From: Bin87 sp963692995
Lineage (GTDB): Bacteria; Chloroflexota; Dehalococcoidia; Lucifugimonadales; UBA3495
DNA: 64,000 nucleotides
Assembly: GCA_963692995.1 (NCBI GenBank)
Contig: OY843611.1
Location: 2,976,001-3,040,000 of the forward strand
Reading direction: 5' to 3'
Positions 33,709-43,067 of the stretch are shown here, in pieces. Every line of letters begins with the position of its first letter. Positions within the stretch are counted from its first letter, which is position 1. The notes below the pieces were generated by a model. The model was not told the DNA's origin and made no database searches. It saw nothing but the letters and a program-made list of their open reading frames with translations. Made by a program: the position numbers and the translations under genes.

Positions 33709-35043
33709 CTAATCCGCGCTACCCGTCTCCACCACCGCCGTCAGTTCCGGCGGCGGCTTGACGAACAGGAAGCAGACTCCCGCCGCGAAGGCGCAGATCG
33801 CGCCGGGGATGATGGCGTAGTCGTAGTTGCCGAAGTGGTCGCCCACCCATCCGGCGTACACGGGCGACGCTACCAGGGCCCAGGCGTAGGCGAAGGTAAT
33901 GTATCCCCGCAGGGTGGCGAACCGCGTGCGGCCAAAGTACTCGCCCAGGGCCGCCCACACGATGACGCCGGCCCCGTCCATCATCCCCTCGCACAGAATG
34001 AAGCCCAGCACCAGCGTTATACCCACTGCGGTCTGCCAGTCGCCCAGCCAAAGGAACAAATAGCCGATGCCTTCCACCGTAAGGCTCAGGAACATGATGG
34101 CTTTCTTCGATACGCGGTCACCCAGGTATCCCATGATTAGCCGCGACACGAAGTTGATGGCTGACATCGCGCCGACCAGGTTCGCGGCCATCTGCGCGCT
34201 CATGCCCTTGTCATCCACCAGGATGGGAAACAGGCTGACCAGGATGCCCAGCGTCGCCATCTGCCGCAGGCCGGCGCCCACCAGAAGCAGCCAGTAAGCC
34301 TGCGTCCGCAGCGCCTCCCGCACGGTATAGTCCCGCGTCTCGACCCGGGCCGCCGCGCTGCCGGGACGGGCCGGCGGCGGGCGCGTCGCGCCGTCGGGCA
34401 ATAGCCCCAGATCCTCCGGGCGGTTGCGGAACCAGTAGCACGCCGGCAGCAGTATTACGGCGTAGAACCCTCCCGACGCGATAAGCCCCCACCGCAGGCT
34501 GGTCCGATCAATCAGCAAGTTCATCGTCGGTATCAACGCCAGGCCGCCCAGGGACGCCACCGCCGCCAGCACCGAAATCGCCAACGCCCGCCGCCGCTGA
34601 AACCACTGGTTCAATCCGGCGAAGCAGGCGTGCTGAAAGGCCATGCTGTTGCCCAGCGACACCAACCCCAGGTAAATCAGCGCAAAGGCCCACAACGTCG
34701 GCATCCAGAAGGCCATGATTAGGTAGCCGACCACCGCGATGATCAGCGAAGGCACCAGCACCTTGCGGTTGCCGAACCGGTCGATCAACCAGCCGGCCGC
34801 CGGCCCTTCCAGTCCGCCCTCGGCTCGGGCGATGGCAAACACCAGGTTGGTCTGCGCCTGGGTTATGCCCAACTGGCCGCGGATCGGCAGCACCAGCACA
34901 CCGAACCCGCGAAAGAAAATGCCGCTGGCAAAGAAGCTCATCAGCGAAGTGATGGCGACCATCCACCAGCCATAATAAATGCGCCCGCCGGAAGGCAGCC
35001 CTCCGGCGGGCGCCGCGGCAACTCGTTCGTCTGATCCAGCCAT
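33709..35043 (-). CDS. MFS transporter, oxalate/formate antiporter or monocarboxylate-type
   Basis: The 444-residue, about 12-TM major facilitator begins MAGSDERVAAAPAGG at ATG 35043. RIYYGWWMVAITSLMSFFAS as first helix is typical of the OFA/monocarboxylate group. The loop after TM2 has GWLIDRFGNRKVLV and the second half has MGYLGDRVSKKAIMF. It probably moves a small organic anion. It neighbours the class III aminotransferase on the same strand (283 bp). Confidence 0.85.
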   Translation of the reverse strand: MAGSDERVAAAPAGGLPSGGRIYYGWWMVAITSLMSFFASGIFFRGFGVLVLPIRGQLGITQAQTNLVFAIARAEGGLEGPAAGWLIDRFGNRKVLVPSLIIAVVGYLIMAFWMPTLWAFALIYLGLVSLGNSMAFQHACFAGLNQWFQRRRALAISVLAAVASLGGLALIPTMNLLIDRTSLRWGLIASGGFYAVILLPACYWFRNRPEDLGLLPDGATRPPPARPGSAAARVETRDYTVREALRTQAYWLLLVGAGLRQMATLGILVSLFPILVDDKGMSAQMAANLVGAMSAINFVSRLIMGYLGDRVSKKAIMFLSLTVEGIGYLFLWLGDWQTAVGITLVLGFILCEGMMDGAGVIVWAALGEYFGRTRFATLRGYITFAYAWALVASPVYAGWVGDHFGNYDYAIIPGAICAFAAGVCFLFVKPPPELTAVVETGSAD

Positions 35044-35280
35044 TGCGCCAATCCGTTGCCGCGCATTTTCAGCGTCCGCGCCCCTAAAAGCGGGCCGCCG
35101 GACCCCGCGCAACGACTAACCAGTGTAACCTTTGGCAAGGGATCGGGGCAACGTCGGAACGGCCCGGGTGAACCGCGCCGGCTCCCGGGTGAGCAGCGCC
35201 GGCTAATGACAGTTGCGGGGTGCGTGTGCGCGGCTTCCGGGGGTAAAATTGACCGGAAGCAGCGGATTTCCATTAGAGCC

Positions 35281-35322
35281 GGCCGATGACGCCACTAAAG
35301 CTTGCCGATGACGCCACCGATT
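35281..35322. repeat. Duplicated GCCGATGACGCCAC around the DNA polymerase IV start
   Basis: GCCGATGACGCCAC occurs at 35283-35296 and again at 35304-35317. Each copy contains an ATG; only the second is in frame with DNA polymerase IV. The first starts a short out-of-frame reading frame overlapping the gene. Confidence 0.75.
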
Positions 35323-36417
35323 CGCCACATTATCCACGCCGATCTGGACGCCTTTTACGCCGCCGTGGAGGTACTGGACAACCCCGAACTGCGGGGCCTT
35401 CCGGTGCTGGTGGGCGGACGGCCCGACGGTCGCGGGGTCGTCGCCACCGCATCCTACGCAGCGCGCAAGTTCGGCGTTCATTCTGCGATGCCCATGGCCA
35501 CGGCGGTGCGGCGCTGCCCCGACGGCATCATCATACGCCCACGGTTCCACCGCTACCGTGAAGTGTCCACCAGGGTGATGAACATTTTCCGCGAGGTTAC
35601 GGAGGTTATCGAGCCGGTATCACTGGACGAGGCTTATCTGGACGTAACCGACGCTTTGCAGAACCGCTCCCCCCTCGCCATCGCCATTGACGTGAAAGAG
35701 CGTATTGCCAACGAGGTCGGCCTGACGGTTTCCGTAGGCCTGGGCACGGGCAAGTGTGTCGCCAAGATCGCATCCGACTTGCAGAAACCCGACGGATTAG
35801 TAGTCGTTCCGGTGGGCCAGGAAGCCCAGTTTCTGGCTCCTTTGGCGGTGGGCAAGCTGCTGGGCGTTGGCCCCAAATCCGCTGCCGAACTCAACGCGAC
35901 GGGGGTGCATACCATCGGCCAGCTGGCGAATATGCCCGACGCCTGGTTCGCCCGGCGTTTCGGCAAGCGCGGCGCCGGCATCCGCGACCGCGCCCGGGGA
36001 GCGGACCATGACCCGGTGCAGACCGACCGGGAGACCAAGTCGTTGAGCAGCGAGACCACTTTCCCCGCAGACCTCGCCGCTCCCGCAGAACTGCTGACGG
36101 TAATTGAGCGACTCTCCGGCAGCGTCGCCGACTCCCTAACCCGCAAATCACTGTTCGGGCGCACCATTACCGTGAAAATTCGTCTGGCCGACTACACTAC
36201 CTTCACCCGCCGGACGACCCTGCCCGACGTAACCAACGATGACGCCCTTATCGCCGCCACCGCCTGGACGCTGCTGGAGCGGGAGCTGGAGCCGGGCCGG
36301 GCCTTCCGCCTGCTGGGCGTGGGCGTGTCGGGCTTCGCCCCTGCGAGCGAAGAGGCAGCCCATCTTCTCCTTCCCGCCGAGCAGCATCGATCCGAGCAGC
36401 ATCGATTGAACTTGTAA
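35308..36417 (+). CDS. dinB: DNA polymerase IV (Y-family translesion polymerase)
   Basis: Error-prone Y-family polymerase for lesion bypass, 369 residues. Catalytic acidic residues lie in HADLDAFYAAVE (D12) and PVSLDEAYLDV (D107/E108); GKCVAKIASDLQKPDG is the family fingers/palm motif with GT in place of the usual FN before the Lys. VGKLLGVGPKSAAELNATGV is the helix-hairpin-helix thumb and the little-finger domain follows. The usual C-terminal beta-clamp motif is not obvious; instead the protein ends in a duplicated SEQHR sequence made by a short tandem repeat. The start is the second copy of a duplicated GCCGATGACGCCAC. Confidence 0.92.
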   Translation: MTPPIRHIIHADLDAFYAAVEVLDNPELRGLPVLVGGRPDGRGVVATASYAARKFGVHSAMPMATAVRRCPDGIIIRPRFHRYREVSTRVMNIFREVTEVIEPVSLDEAYLDVTDALQNRSPLAIAIDVKERIANEVGLTVSVGLGTGKCVAKIASDLQKPDGLVVVPVGQEAQFLAPLAVGKLLGVGPKSAAELNATGVHTIGQLANMPDAWFARRFGKRGAGIRDRARGADHDPVQTDRETKSLSSETTFPADLAAPAELLTVIERLSGSVADSLTRKSLFGRTITVKIRLADYTTFTRRTTLPDVTNDDALIAATAWTLLERELEPGRAFRLLGVGVSGFAPASEEAAHLLLPAEQHRSEQHRLNL

Positions 36418-36493
36418 CCACATCCGCTCCGCTACAATGCAGCTCTGGCAGCCCGGCCGCCCGCGGCAGCCACTCAGTTTCAGGAGCGTCGCC

Positions 36494-37243
36494 ATGACCA
36501 CGCCAAAATCCCAAGCCCGACTAACTGATCAGCGCTGGGAACCCTTCCCGGAACTGGATCCAGTACCCAAAGATATGCAGCAATCAGTGCCCAACGACGA
36601 CTTGAAGGCCAAACTCCGCGCCATACTCACGCCCGGAGACCACTACCCTTACCACCTGACCATACTGATCGGCGACCAGATTCCCATCTATTATGATACT
36701 GACGCCCCACGCGCGGGCGGGCCGCCGCCCCACGTCATCCCCGACTGCCTGGTGGCCCTCGACGTGGACACCGACGCCATCTGGCGGCGCGTCGGGTATG
36801 ACCCCATACAGAACGGCAAAGCGCCCGATTTCGTGATGGAGATGGCATCGCGCGCCACCCACCGGAACGACACTCTCCGCAAGCGGGACGTATGCCAAAT
36901 GCTGGGCATACCGGAGTACTGGAGCTTCGACCCAACCGGGGGACGGCGCTACGGGCAAGCCGTCATCGGTGAGCGCCTGGTCAACGGGCAGTACGCACGG
37001 TTCCCGTTAATCCGGTACAACGACGCAGCGGTGGGAGCCACCAGCCCGGTACTCAACCTCAACTTCCGCTGGCGCGACGGACGGTTCCATATCCACAACC
37101 CACTAACCGGGGAAGAGTATGAAAACCCCCAGGGAATCGTCGAATTGCTAAGAGAACGAAACGCGCTGATACAAGAGGAAATTGCCCGCCTCCGGGAAGC
37201 AAACCTCCGCCAGGAAGCAAACCGCCGGCGCGGCTCGGGATAG
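36494..37243 (+). CDS. Uma2 (DUF820) family putative nuclease
   Basis: The 249-residue protein starts at ATG 36494 after CAGGAGCGTCGCC. It has a PD-(D/E)xK-like core in the Uma2/DUF820 arrangement: HVIPDCLVALDVD, KAPDFVMEMASRAT (PD...E) and RKRDVCQMLGIPEYWSFDP. The C-terminus forms a charged helix (LLRERNALIQEEIARLREAN) likely to be a coiled coil. Uma2 proteins are presumed endonucleases expanded in Chloroflexota and cyanobacteria; the biological role is unknown. It is convergent with cofE, with 7 bp between stops. Confidence 0.78.
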   Translation: MTTPKSQARLTDQRWEPFPELDPVPKDMQQSVPNDDLKAKLRAILTPGDHYPYHLTILIGDQIPIYYDTDAPRAGGPPPHVIPDCLVALDVDTDAIWRRVGYDPIQNGKAPDFVMEMASRATHRNDTLRKRDVCQMLGIPEYWSFDPTGGRRYGQAVIGERLVNGQYARFPLIRYNDAAVGATSPVLNLNFRWRDGRFHIHNPLTGEEYENPQGIVELLRERNALIQEEIARLREANLRQEANRRRGSG

Positions 37244-37250
37244 CCGCCGC

Positions 37251-38009
37251 TTACCGGAACAAATCCTTGTCCGGGTCCCGCACGATCGCTCGACTGTCGG
37301 CGTCTGCCATGCGCTCGTAGGGATAGCCTTTGATCAGGGCCACCGGCACCCCCAACAGCTTGCCCGTAACCAGCTCCGCCGTTGCCGCCAGCTCATCGGC
37401 CACCGCTATCGTCGTGGTGTGCAGCTCGTTGCCGTGGGGGTCAAACTCCCCGATGTAGCTGATTACCGGATTGAATCCGGCCACGCCGATGGACACGTTG
37501 ACCGCCCCGTTGCGCCAGGGCCGGCCAAAGGTATCCGACACCAGCGCCGCCACGTCCACGCCCAGCCGTTCCCGGATGCCGTCGCGGATGCGCCGGGCCG
37601 ATGCGTCCGGGTCCACGGGCAGCAGGCAAATGGCGTTGGCGCCGGGAATGTTCGAGGCATCGATCCCGGCGTTGGCGCAGATGTAGCCGTGGTAGGTCTC
37701 GCTGATGATCACTCCCCGGTCCATCCGCACCACCCGGCGGCTTTCCCGCAGTATCATCTCGGTATGGCGCGGGTCCCGGCGGTGTCCTTCGGTGATGGCC
37801 ACCGCCAAGGGTGACGCTTCCACCTCGTCAACAGTCAGCACCCGCCCCTCGGCCTTGCTAACGATCTTTTGCGTAACCACCACCACGTCGCCGTCCTCAA
37901 TGGTCGTACCCTGGGCAGCGGCGGCGTCCATGATCTGAGCGGCCAGGTCGTCTCCGGCCCGCACCTCGGGCAGTCCCTCTATTCCTACGGCGCGAATTTC
38001 CGGCGGCAT
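37251..38009 (-). CDS. cofE: Coenzyme F420-0:L-glutamate ligase
   Basis: Adds L-glutamate(s) to F420-0 using GTP, completing the redox coenzyme F420. The 252-residue form begins at ATG 38009 (MPPEIRAVGIEGLPEV). Motifs are GLPEVRAGDDLA, VVVTQKIVSKAEGR, ESRRVVRMDRGVIISETYHG, CANAGIDASNIPG and VSDTFGRPWRNGAVNVSIG, all diagnostic for CofE. No other F420 genes are adjacent. Its presence indicates F420-dependent redox enzymes elsewhere in the genome. Confidence 0.93.
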   Translation of the reverse strand: MPPEIRAVGIEGLPEVRAGDDLAAQIMDAAAAQGTTIEDGDVVVVTQKIVSKAEGRVLTVDEVEASPLAVAITEGHRRDPRHTEMILRESRRVVRMDRGVIISETYHGYICANAGIDASNIPGANAICLLPVDPDASARRIRDGIRERLGVDVAALVSDTFGRPWRNGAVNVSIGVAGFNPVISYIGEFDPHGNELHTTTIAVADELAATAELVTGKLLGVPVALIKGYPYERMADADSRAIVRDPDKDLFR

Positions 38010-38264
38010 GGCGCACCTCTTTCCGTATGCGTGGCATAAACGGCAACGTTGCCGTAACCCGAAGTACCAGTTTATCACCCGCGCCGGCGGCTATGGTCTA
38101 ATCAGCCCGTCGTATTCACCCTTTGCGCCGCGTTCTGCTACTTTGCTGTCCTTACCGTGATGTGGCTGTCCTTGACCATGCTGTAACGGTGATGTAACGG
38201 TCAAGCCGGTCACGGATTATCCCATTGCTGAAACCCACGTCGGCGGCAAGCGTGGCTGCTCCTT

Positions 38265-38453
38265 TCAGAACAACACGAGGAGCGCCAGGGCGATGACCGC
38301 CATTGCCGCAAAGGCCAATACCGACAGCAGCGCCACGTCGCCCGCGCTTACCCCTCGGCTCCCCCGGCTCCCCTCCGCGTCTTGCAGCTTGCGCTGAGTC
38401 CTGGCGTACATCAGGTGTTCGTCCGGATGGTGTGGGGGCGGCAGAACGACCAT
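38265..38453 (-). CDS. Small membrane protein, 62 aa
   Basis: Short but credible: TGGAGGATCACG directly precedes ATG 38453, and the product has a hydrophilic N-terminal half (HHPDEHLMYARTQRKLQDAE) followed by one C-terminal membrane helix (VALLSVLAFAAMAVIALALL) to the end, a tail-anchored layout. No family is recognised. It lies between cofE and tRNA-Arg on the minus strand. Confidence 0.6.
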   Translation of the reverse strand: MVVLPPPHHPDEHLMYARTQRKLQDAEGSRGSRGVSAGDVALLSVLAFAAMAVIALALLVLF

Positions 38454-38570
38454 CGTGATCCTCCAGAATCCGTCGGGGGACGGATGCGCCGGTTGGGACG
38501 ACTTTGCCTTCCGGTTGGGGATTGCTGCACCGTTCCGGGGTGGAGAAAGCCCTGCTCCCGGTGATGAAAA

Positions 38571-38646
38571 TGGCGTCCCAGGCAGGATTCGAACCCGCGG
38601 CCAGCTGCTTAGAAGGCAGCCGCTCTATCCACTGAGCTACTGGGAC
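38571..38646 (-). tRNA. tRNA-Arg(TCT)
   Basis: The cloverleaf can be folded by hand: acceptor GTCCCAG / CTGGGAC, anticodon arm GCTGC-CTTCTAA-GCAGC with anticodon TCT, T arm with GGTTCGAATCC, discriminator G and an encoded CCA. The length is 76 nt including CCA. A second partial copy of its 5' edge (GAGCTAC then GGGGGCGCGC) lies just upstream at about 38651-38672. Confidence 0.95.
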
Positions 38647-38795
38647 GCGCTTGAGCTACCGGGGGCGCGCTACATACACTGCGACGCGCTACACTGCAAG
38701 GATATGCAGGCGGGCATCGGACTGTCAACGGTCGCTCCGCCGGCCCAAGTGTTATCCGGCCCAAGTATTATAACGACAATGCTGAGGTGAACAAC

Positions 38796-39812
38796 ATGGC
38801 AATCAAAGGCGCCGACTGGCTGGCCCAAACCGTTGAGGAAACGTTGGAGCCGGATATCCCCATCTGTGATACGCACCACCACTTCTGGGTTTCCCGCCCG
38901 GAGCCTCCCGCCTACCAGCGATACCTGCTGCCCGAGCTGGCGGCGGACGTGAACAGCGGGCACAACGTCCGCGCCACGGTCTTCATCGAGGTGCGCTGCG
39001 AATACCGCCAGAGCGGCCCGGAAGAGCTGCGGCCGGTGGGCGAGGTGGAGTACATCGAAACCATCGCCGCCGCGAGCGCCGCCGGCAGCCACGGCCCCAC
39101 CAAAGCGGCGGCGGCGATCATCGGCCACGCCGACCTGAAGCTCGGCGACGCGGTGCGTCCGACGCTGGAGGCGATGCGCGCCGCCAGTCCGGGCCGTTTC
39201 CGCGGCATCCGACACTCGACGGGATGGGACGCTGCCCCCGAGTTGGCGCAGCGCGACATCCGGGGCGCCCTGTCCACAGCGGGCTACCGGGCCGGCGCCC
39301 GGGTCATGGCCGAAATGGGCTTGATCCTGGAAAACTCGCTGTATCACCCCCAACTGTCCGAGCTGGCCGATTTCGCCCGGGCCATTCCGGATCTGACCAT
39401 CGTTCTGAACCACATCGGCGGCCTGGCGCGCGTCGGCCCCTACGCCAACCGCGACGACGCAGTGCTGCCGGCCTGGCGGCAGGGCCTAGCCGAGGTTGCC
39501 CAGTGTCCCAACGTGGTCATCAAGCTGGGCGGCGTCGGTCAGCTCCGCTACGGCTACTACTGGCACGACCGGGAAACGCCTATTGGATCGGAGGAACTGG
39601 CCGAAACCCTGGGCCCTCTGATGAACTACTGCATCGAGCAGTTTGGCCCCGACCGCTGCATGTTCGAAAGCAACTTCCCCGTGGACAAGCCCTCCTACTC
39701 CTACAACATCCTGTTCAACGCCTTCAAACGCCTGTCATCAGGTTACACGCCCAGCGAGCGCGCCGCCCTGTTTCACGACACGGCCATGCGGGTGTACCGC
39801 CTCAGCAACTGA
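38796..39812 (+). CDS. Amidohydrolase 2 family, paralogue of 13784-14800
   Basis: A 338-residue TIM-barrel metal hydrolase starting at ATG 38796 with GAGGTGAACAAC upstream. It aligns end to end with the other copy: CDTHHHFWVSRPEPPAYQRY, SGHNVRATVFIEVR, IGHADLKLGDAV, IVLNHIGG and FGPDRCMFESNFPVDK. Divergence is spread evenly, so the duplication is old or one copy was acquired. The substrate is unknown; lactonase activity on organic acids is likely. Confidence 0.87.
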   Translation: MAIKGADWLAQTVEETLEPDIPICDTHHHFWVSRPEPPAYQRYLLPELAADVNSGHNVRATVFIEVRCEYRQSGPEELRPVGEVEYIETIAAASAAGSHGPTKAAAAIIGHADLKLGDAVRPTLEAMRAASPGRFRGIRHSTGWDAAPELAQRDIRGALSTAGYRAGARVMAEMGLILENSLYHPQLSELADFARAIPDLTIVLNHIGGLARVGPYANRDDAVLPAWRQGLAEVAQCPNVVIKLGGVGQLRYGYYWHDRETPIGSEELAETLGPLMNYCIEQFGPDRCMFESNFPVDKPSYSYNILFNAFKRLSSGYTPSERAALFHDTAMRVYRLSN

Positions 39813-39837
39813 TCACCGCGCTAGTTGGAGAAAGTAC

Positions 39838-40014
39838 CGTCATTCCCGCGAAAGCGGGAATCCAGCGAGTACAAAATAAAGCCGGTTTTCCGCCGGCAGC
39901 GATTTTCTAGATTCCCGCTTTCGCGGGAATGACGGCGGGGGAGCAAGAATGACGGAAATGGAGCAGGAATGACGGAAATGGAGCGGGGATGACGGAGTTT
40001 GCAAACACGCCCTA
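39838..40014. repeat. MITE-like element with expanded right edge
   Basis: Palindromes at 39838-39866 and 39907-39935 are inverted, flanking a 40-bp spacer with a CCGG..CCGG stem. To the right, GAATGACGGAAATGGAGC-type units repeat three times (39947-39995), then comes the terminal sequence GGAGTTTGCAAACACGCCCT (39994-40013). Confidence 0.85.
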
Positions 40015-40149
40015 AGGTAGGGGGTAAATCGACATTTGCCGCACGGGTCGGCGAAGCAACGGACTGGCTGGAAACAAAATCCGGGGTTGCGCAATTTCCT
40101 CATAGTTGCAATGACAGTTGGCAGAAATCGATTGGCGATTGCGGCAAAG

Positions 40150-40178
40150 TTGACTGAATACGCCGACCGGTGTATTGT
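40150..40178 (+). promoter_or_regulatory. Sigma-70-like promoter of the first ABC operon
   Basis: TTGACT (40150-40155), a 17-nt spacer, then TATTGT (40173-40178), ending 53 nt before ATG 40232. The second ABC operon has the same TTGACT-17-TAT(G)TT layout. Confidence 0.55.
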
Positions 40179-40231
40179 CCAGCGCAATGGACCCAATATG
40201 TCGCTTTCGCGCTTATTCCGGGAGGTATCGA

Positions 40232-42103
40232 ATGTCGATTAAGGCAGTCTGGCTCGCATCCTTAACGTTGTCCTTGGCTCTTGTCCTGGCTTGCGGAGGC
40301 GCCGCGCCGGCCCCTATCGAGGTCACTCGCGTCGTTACCGAACAGGTAGAAACGCCGGTTGAGGTCACCCGCGTCGTTACCGAACAGGTCGAGAAGTCTG
40401 TTGAGGTCACTCGCGTCGTTACCGAACAAGTCGAAAAAGAGGTTATCCGGGAAGTCCTGGTGGTAGCCACGCCGGTGCCCCCGGTTGAGTCGGCGGTCCG
40501 GGCGGGAGCCCCCACAGGCACGCTGACCGTGAGCCTGGAAAACCTCGGCGCCCAAACTACCGACCCGATCCTCCAGGGTCGTGCGGGACATGCCCAGTAC
40601 CAGGCGCCCATTTGGGACGCTCTCCTTGGGTTCAACTACGAGTCCCAGTACGGCGGGTTGGGCCGGGGCGTGGCCCATGAATGGGGCATCGACCCGGACG
40701 GGAGCAGTTGGACCTTCCACCTGGAAGAGGGCCTCGTGTTTCACAACGGTGAACCGCTGACTGCGGAGGACGTGAAATTCAGCCTGGAACGCACCATGTT
40801 CCATGAGGAGAGCGTCGTCGGCGACGGCAACCGGCTGTCGCGCCAGCTGCGCCAGCCGCCCGAACAGGCCATTGAGGTCGTCGATGACCTAACCCTTCGG
40901 ATGCACACCGTTGGATCCAAACCCCACTTCTGGAGCCTGCTGACCAGGGCGGTCTTCCAGGGCGGCCAGATCATGCCCAAGGATTACATCGAAGCCGTGG
41001 GAGACGATGGCTTCCGGGCAGAGCCTGTGGGCAGCGGTCCGTGGATGTACGCCGGACACTCCGTTGGCGACTACTTCCAGTATGAGGCTTTCGACAAGTC
41101 CCACCGCGGCGTTCCCCACTTCGCCAAGATGAGCCTGCTGCTGGTTCCCGAAGAGAGCACCAAGCTGGCGATGGTGCACACCGGCCAGTCCGACATCATC
41201 GACCTGGTGCCGGAATCGGCCCCTGAAGTTGCCGCCTCCGGCGCCCAGCTCACGGTGATCGAAGGCGTGGGCATGTTCATCTACCAGTTCTGGGGTCTCT
41301 ACTGGCCCGAGGCCCAGTCCCGGCCCGTGGGCGATGTTCGCGTCCGGCAGGCCATGTCCCTGGCCATCAACCGCCAGGATATCATCGACTATACCCTGAA
41401 CGGTTTTGGGCGACCCTCCATGCCCTTCGCCACCTTCCCGACCAGCGTTGACGTGGACGTTCCCCGGTGGCAGAAATGGGGCGAGGAAGCGCTGCGGTAC
41501 GACCCGGAGCGCGCCAAGGCGTTGCTGGCCGAGGCGGGATACCCGGACGGGTTCGAGGTCACTTTCTGGAGCACCAACTTCTCCGGCACGCCCTACATGA
41601 ACGACCTCAGCCAGGCCGTTACCGGCTTCTGGGAGGAGATCGGCATCAAGGCCGACCTGCGGATCATCGAGGGCGGCGTATTCACCCCCATGACCCGGCG
41701 GCCGGGCCACGATGAATGGGGCGAAGGTTTCAACGGCGGCGTCAGCATCTACCGCAACGCGGGCCGGCCGCTTCCGGTGCCCCGCTACCAGACCACTTTC
41801 CACCCGGACAGCAACCACGTCGCATTCGGCGACCGAGACACGCTTACTCCTGAAGGCAAAGAGTATCTCAGGCTCCACGAGATCGCCATCTCGGAACGCG
41901 ATGACGAGAAGCGCGCCGCGGCGACCAACGCCATCATCCAACTAGTGGCCGACCAGTGGATCGGCGTCCCAATAGTCCAGGGCGTAAGCCTCTACGCATC
42001 CAATCCGGATACCGTGGGCCGCTGGCAAGGCATCTACGGGCGCGGCGAACTCGGCGACGTGTTCCATCGCATACCCCACGCCGAAGGCAATCCCTGGCAG
42101 TAA
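40232..42103 (+). CDS. ABC transporter substrate-binding lipoprotein (peptide/nickel family 5)
   Basis: Extracytoplasmic solute-binding lipoprotein of 623 residues; ATG 40232 follows GGGAGG. The signal peptide ends in the lipobox LVLAC with lipidated Cys21. A linker of three near-perfect VEVTRVVTEQVE repeats (residues ~28-75) spaces the domain from the membrane. The SBP_bac_5 domain follows, with WDALLGFN, WTFHLEEGLVFHNGEPLTAE and DVKFSLE, and the hallmark ALLAEAGYPDGFEV. It binds a peptide-like or small organic ligand, not definable here. It is followed by two permease genes, making the operon 40232-43970. Confidence 0.93.
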   Translation: MSIKAVWLASLTLSLALVLACGGAAPAPIEVTRVVTEQVETPVEVTRVVTEQVEKSVEVTRVVTEQVEKEVIREVLVVATPVPPVESAVRAGAPTGTLTVSLENLGAQTTDPILQGRAGHAQYQAPIWDALLGFNYESQYGGLGRGVAHEWGIDPDGSSWTFHLEEGLVFHNGEPLTAEDVKFSLERTMFHEESVVGDGNRLSRQLRQPPEQAIEVVDDLTLRMHTVGSKPHFWSLLTRAVFQGGQIMPKDYIEAVGDDGFRAEPVGSGPWMYAGHSVGDYFQYEAFDKSHRGVPHFAKMSLLLVPEESTKLAMVHTGQSDIIDLVPESAPEVAASGAQLTVIEGVGMFIYQFWGLYWPEAQSRPVGDVRVRQAMSLAINRQDIIDYTLNGFGRPSMPFATFPTSVDVDVPRWQKWGEEALRYDPERAKALLAEAGYPDGFEVTFWSTNFSGTPYMNDLSQAVTGFWEEIGIKADLRIIEGGVFTPMTRRPGHDEWGEGFNGGVSIYRNAGRPLPVPRYQTTFHPDSNHVAFGDRDTLTPEGKEYLRLHEIAISERDDEKRAAATNAIIQLVADQWIGVPIVQGVSLYASNPDTVGRWQGIYGRGELGDVFHRIPHAEGNPWQ

Positions 42104-42142
42104 TTTCCTGCCCGGCGCGCGCCATCCCTTAAGGTCGGGGAT

Positions 42143-43060
42143 TTGCAAAAATACATCTTCAACCGGCTTCTGCAAGGCATCGTTCTTCTCTTTATCGTCG
42201 CCCTGATCGTGTTCGCTCTGGCCAGGGCGACCGGCAACCCGGCCGACCTTATGGTGCCGGAAGACGCCACCGAGGAAGAGCGCCAGTTCATCGAGCGGAA
42301 CTTGGGCCTGGACCGCCCCTACCACGTGCAACTGTTCGTGTTTCTTACGGGAGCCATCCGGGGAGACTTCGGCGACTCGATTGTGTACAGAAAGCCGGCG
42401 GCCGAGCTTTTCTTCGAGCGGCTGCCCAACACCCTCAAACTGCTGCCGCTGTCCATGTTCATCGCCGTCGGCGTGGCGATCCCTTTGGGCGTCGTGGCGG
42501 CCGTTAAACGGGGCACGTGGATCGACCAGCTGGCCGGCGGAATTGCGGTGTTCGGCGTGGCCACGCCCAATTTCTGGATTGCCATCGTTGGCATCTATAT
42601 ATTCAGCGTGTGGTTGGACGTGCTCCCGCCCGGCAGAATGGGCGGCCCCAGCCACTACATCCTGCCCGCCTTGACTCTGGGCACCTTTTCCATCGCCGGC
42701 ATGATGCGGCTGATCCGGTCAAGTATGCTGGAAGTGCTGGATACCGAGTACGTCAAACTGGCCCGGATCAAGGGTGTGCAGGAGTGGAAGGTGTTCTGGA
42801 AGCACTGCCTCCGCAACGCCCTGATACCCGTGCTGACCCTGTTCGGCGTCTTCGTCGGCGGTTTCGTTACGGGCGCGATTGTTACCGAAACGGTGTTTGC
42901 CTGGCCGGGCATTGGCCGCCTCACCATCGACGCCGTAGCGCAACGGGATTTCCCGCTGCTCCAGGCGGTTATCCTGCTGGACGCAGTGATTATCCTGGCG
43001 GTGAATTTGGCGGTGGACATCCTGTATGCTTACGTGAATCCGAGAATACGCTACAACTAG
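42143..43060 (+). CDS. ABC transporter permease, DppB/GsiC type
   Basis: A 305-residue integral membrane permease with about six hydrophobic helices, using TTG 42143 as start (LQKYIFNRLLQGIVLLFIVA). It contains NLGLDRPYHVQ, DFGDSIVYRKP and the coupling-helix EAA-like region YVKLARIKGVQEWKVFWKHCLRNALIPVL, which contacts the ATPase. It forms a heterodimeric channel with the DppC-type protein encoded 7 bp downstream. No ATPase gene accompanies it. Confidence 0.92.
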   Translation: MQKYIFNRLLQGIVLLFIVALIVFALARATGNPADLMVPEDATEEERQFIERNLGLDRPYHVQLFVFLTGAIRGDFGDSIVYRKPAAELFFERLPNTLKLLPLSMFIAVGVAIPLGVVAAVKRGTWIDQLAGGIAVFGVATPNFWIAIVGIYIFSVWLDVLPPGRMGGPSHYILPALTLGTFSIAGMMRLIRSSMLEVLDTEYVKLARIKGVQEWKVFWKHCLRNALIPVLTLFGVFVGGFVTGAIVTETVFAWPGIGRLTIDAVAQRDFPLLQAVILLDAVIILAVNLAVDILYAYVNPRIRYN

Positions 43061-43067
43061 GTGCGCT

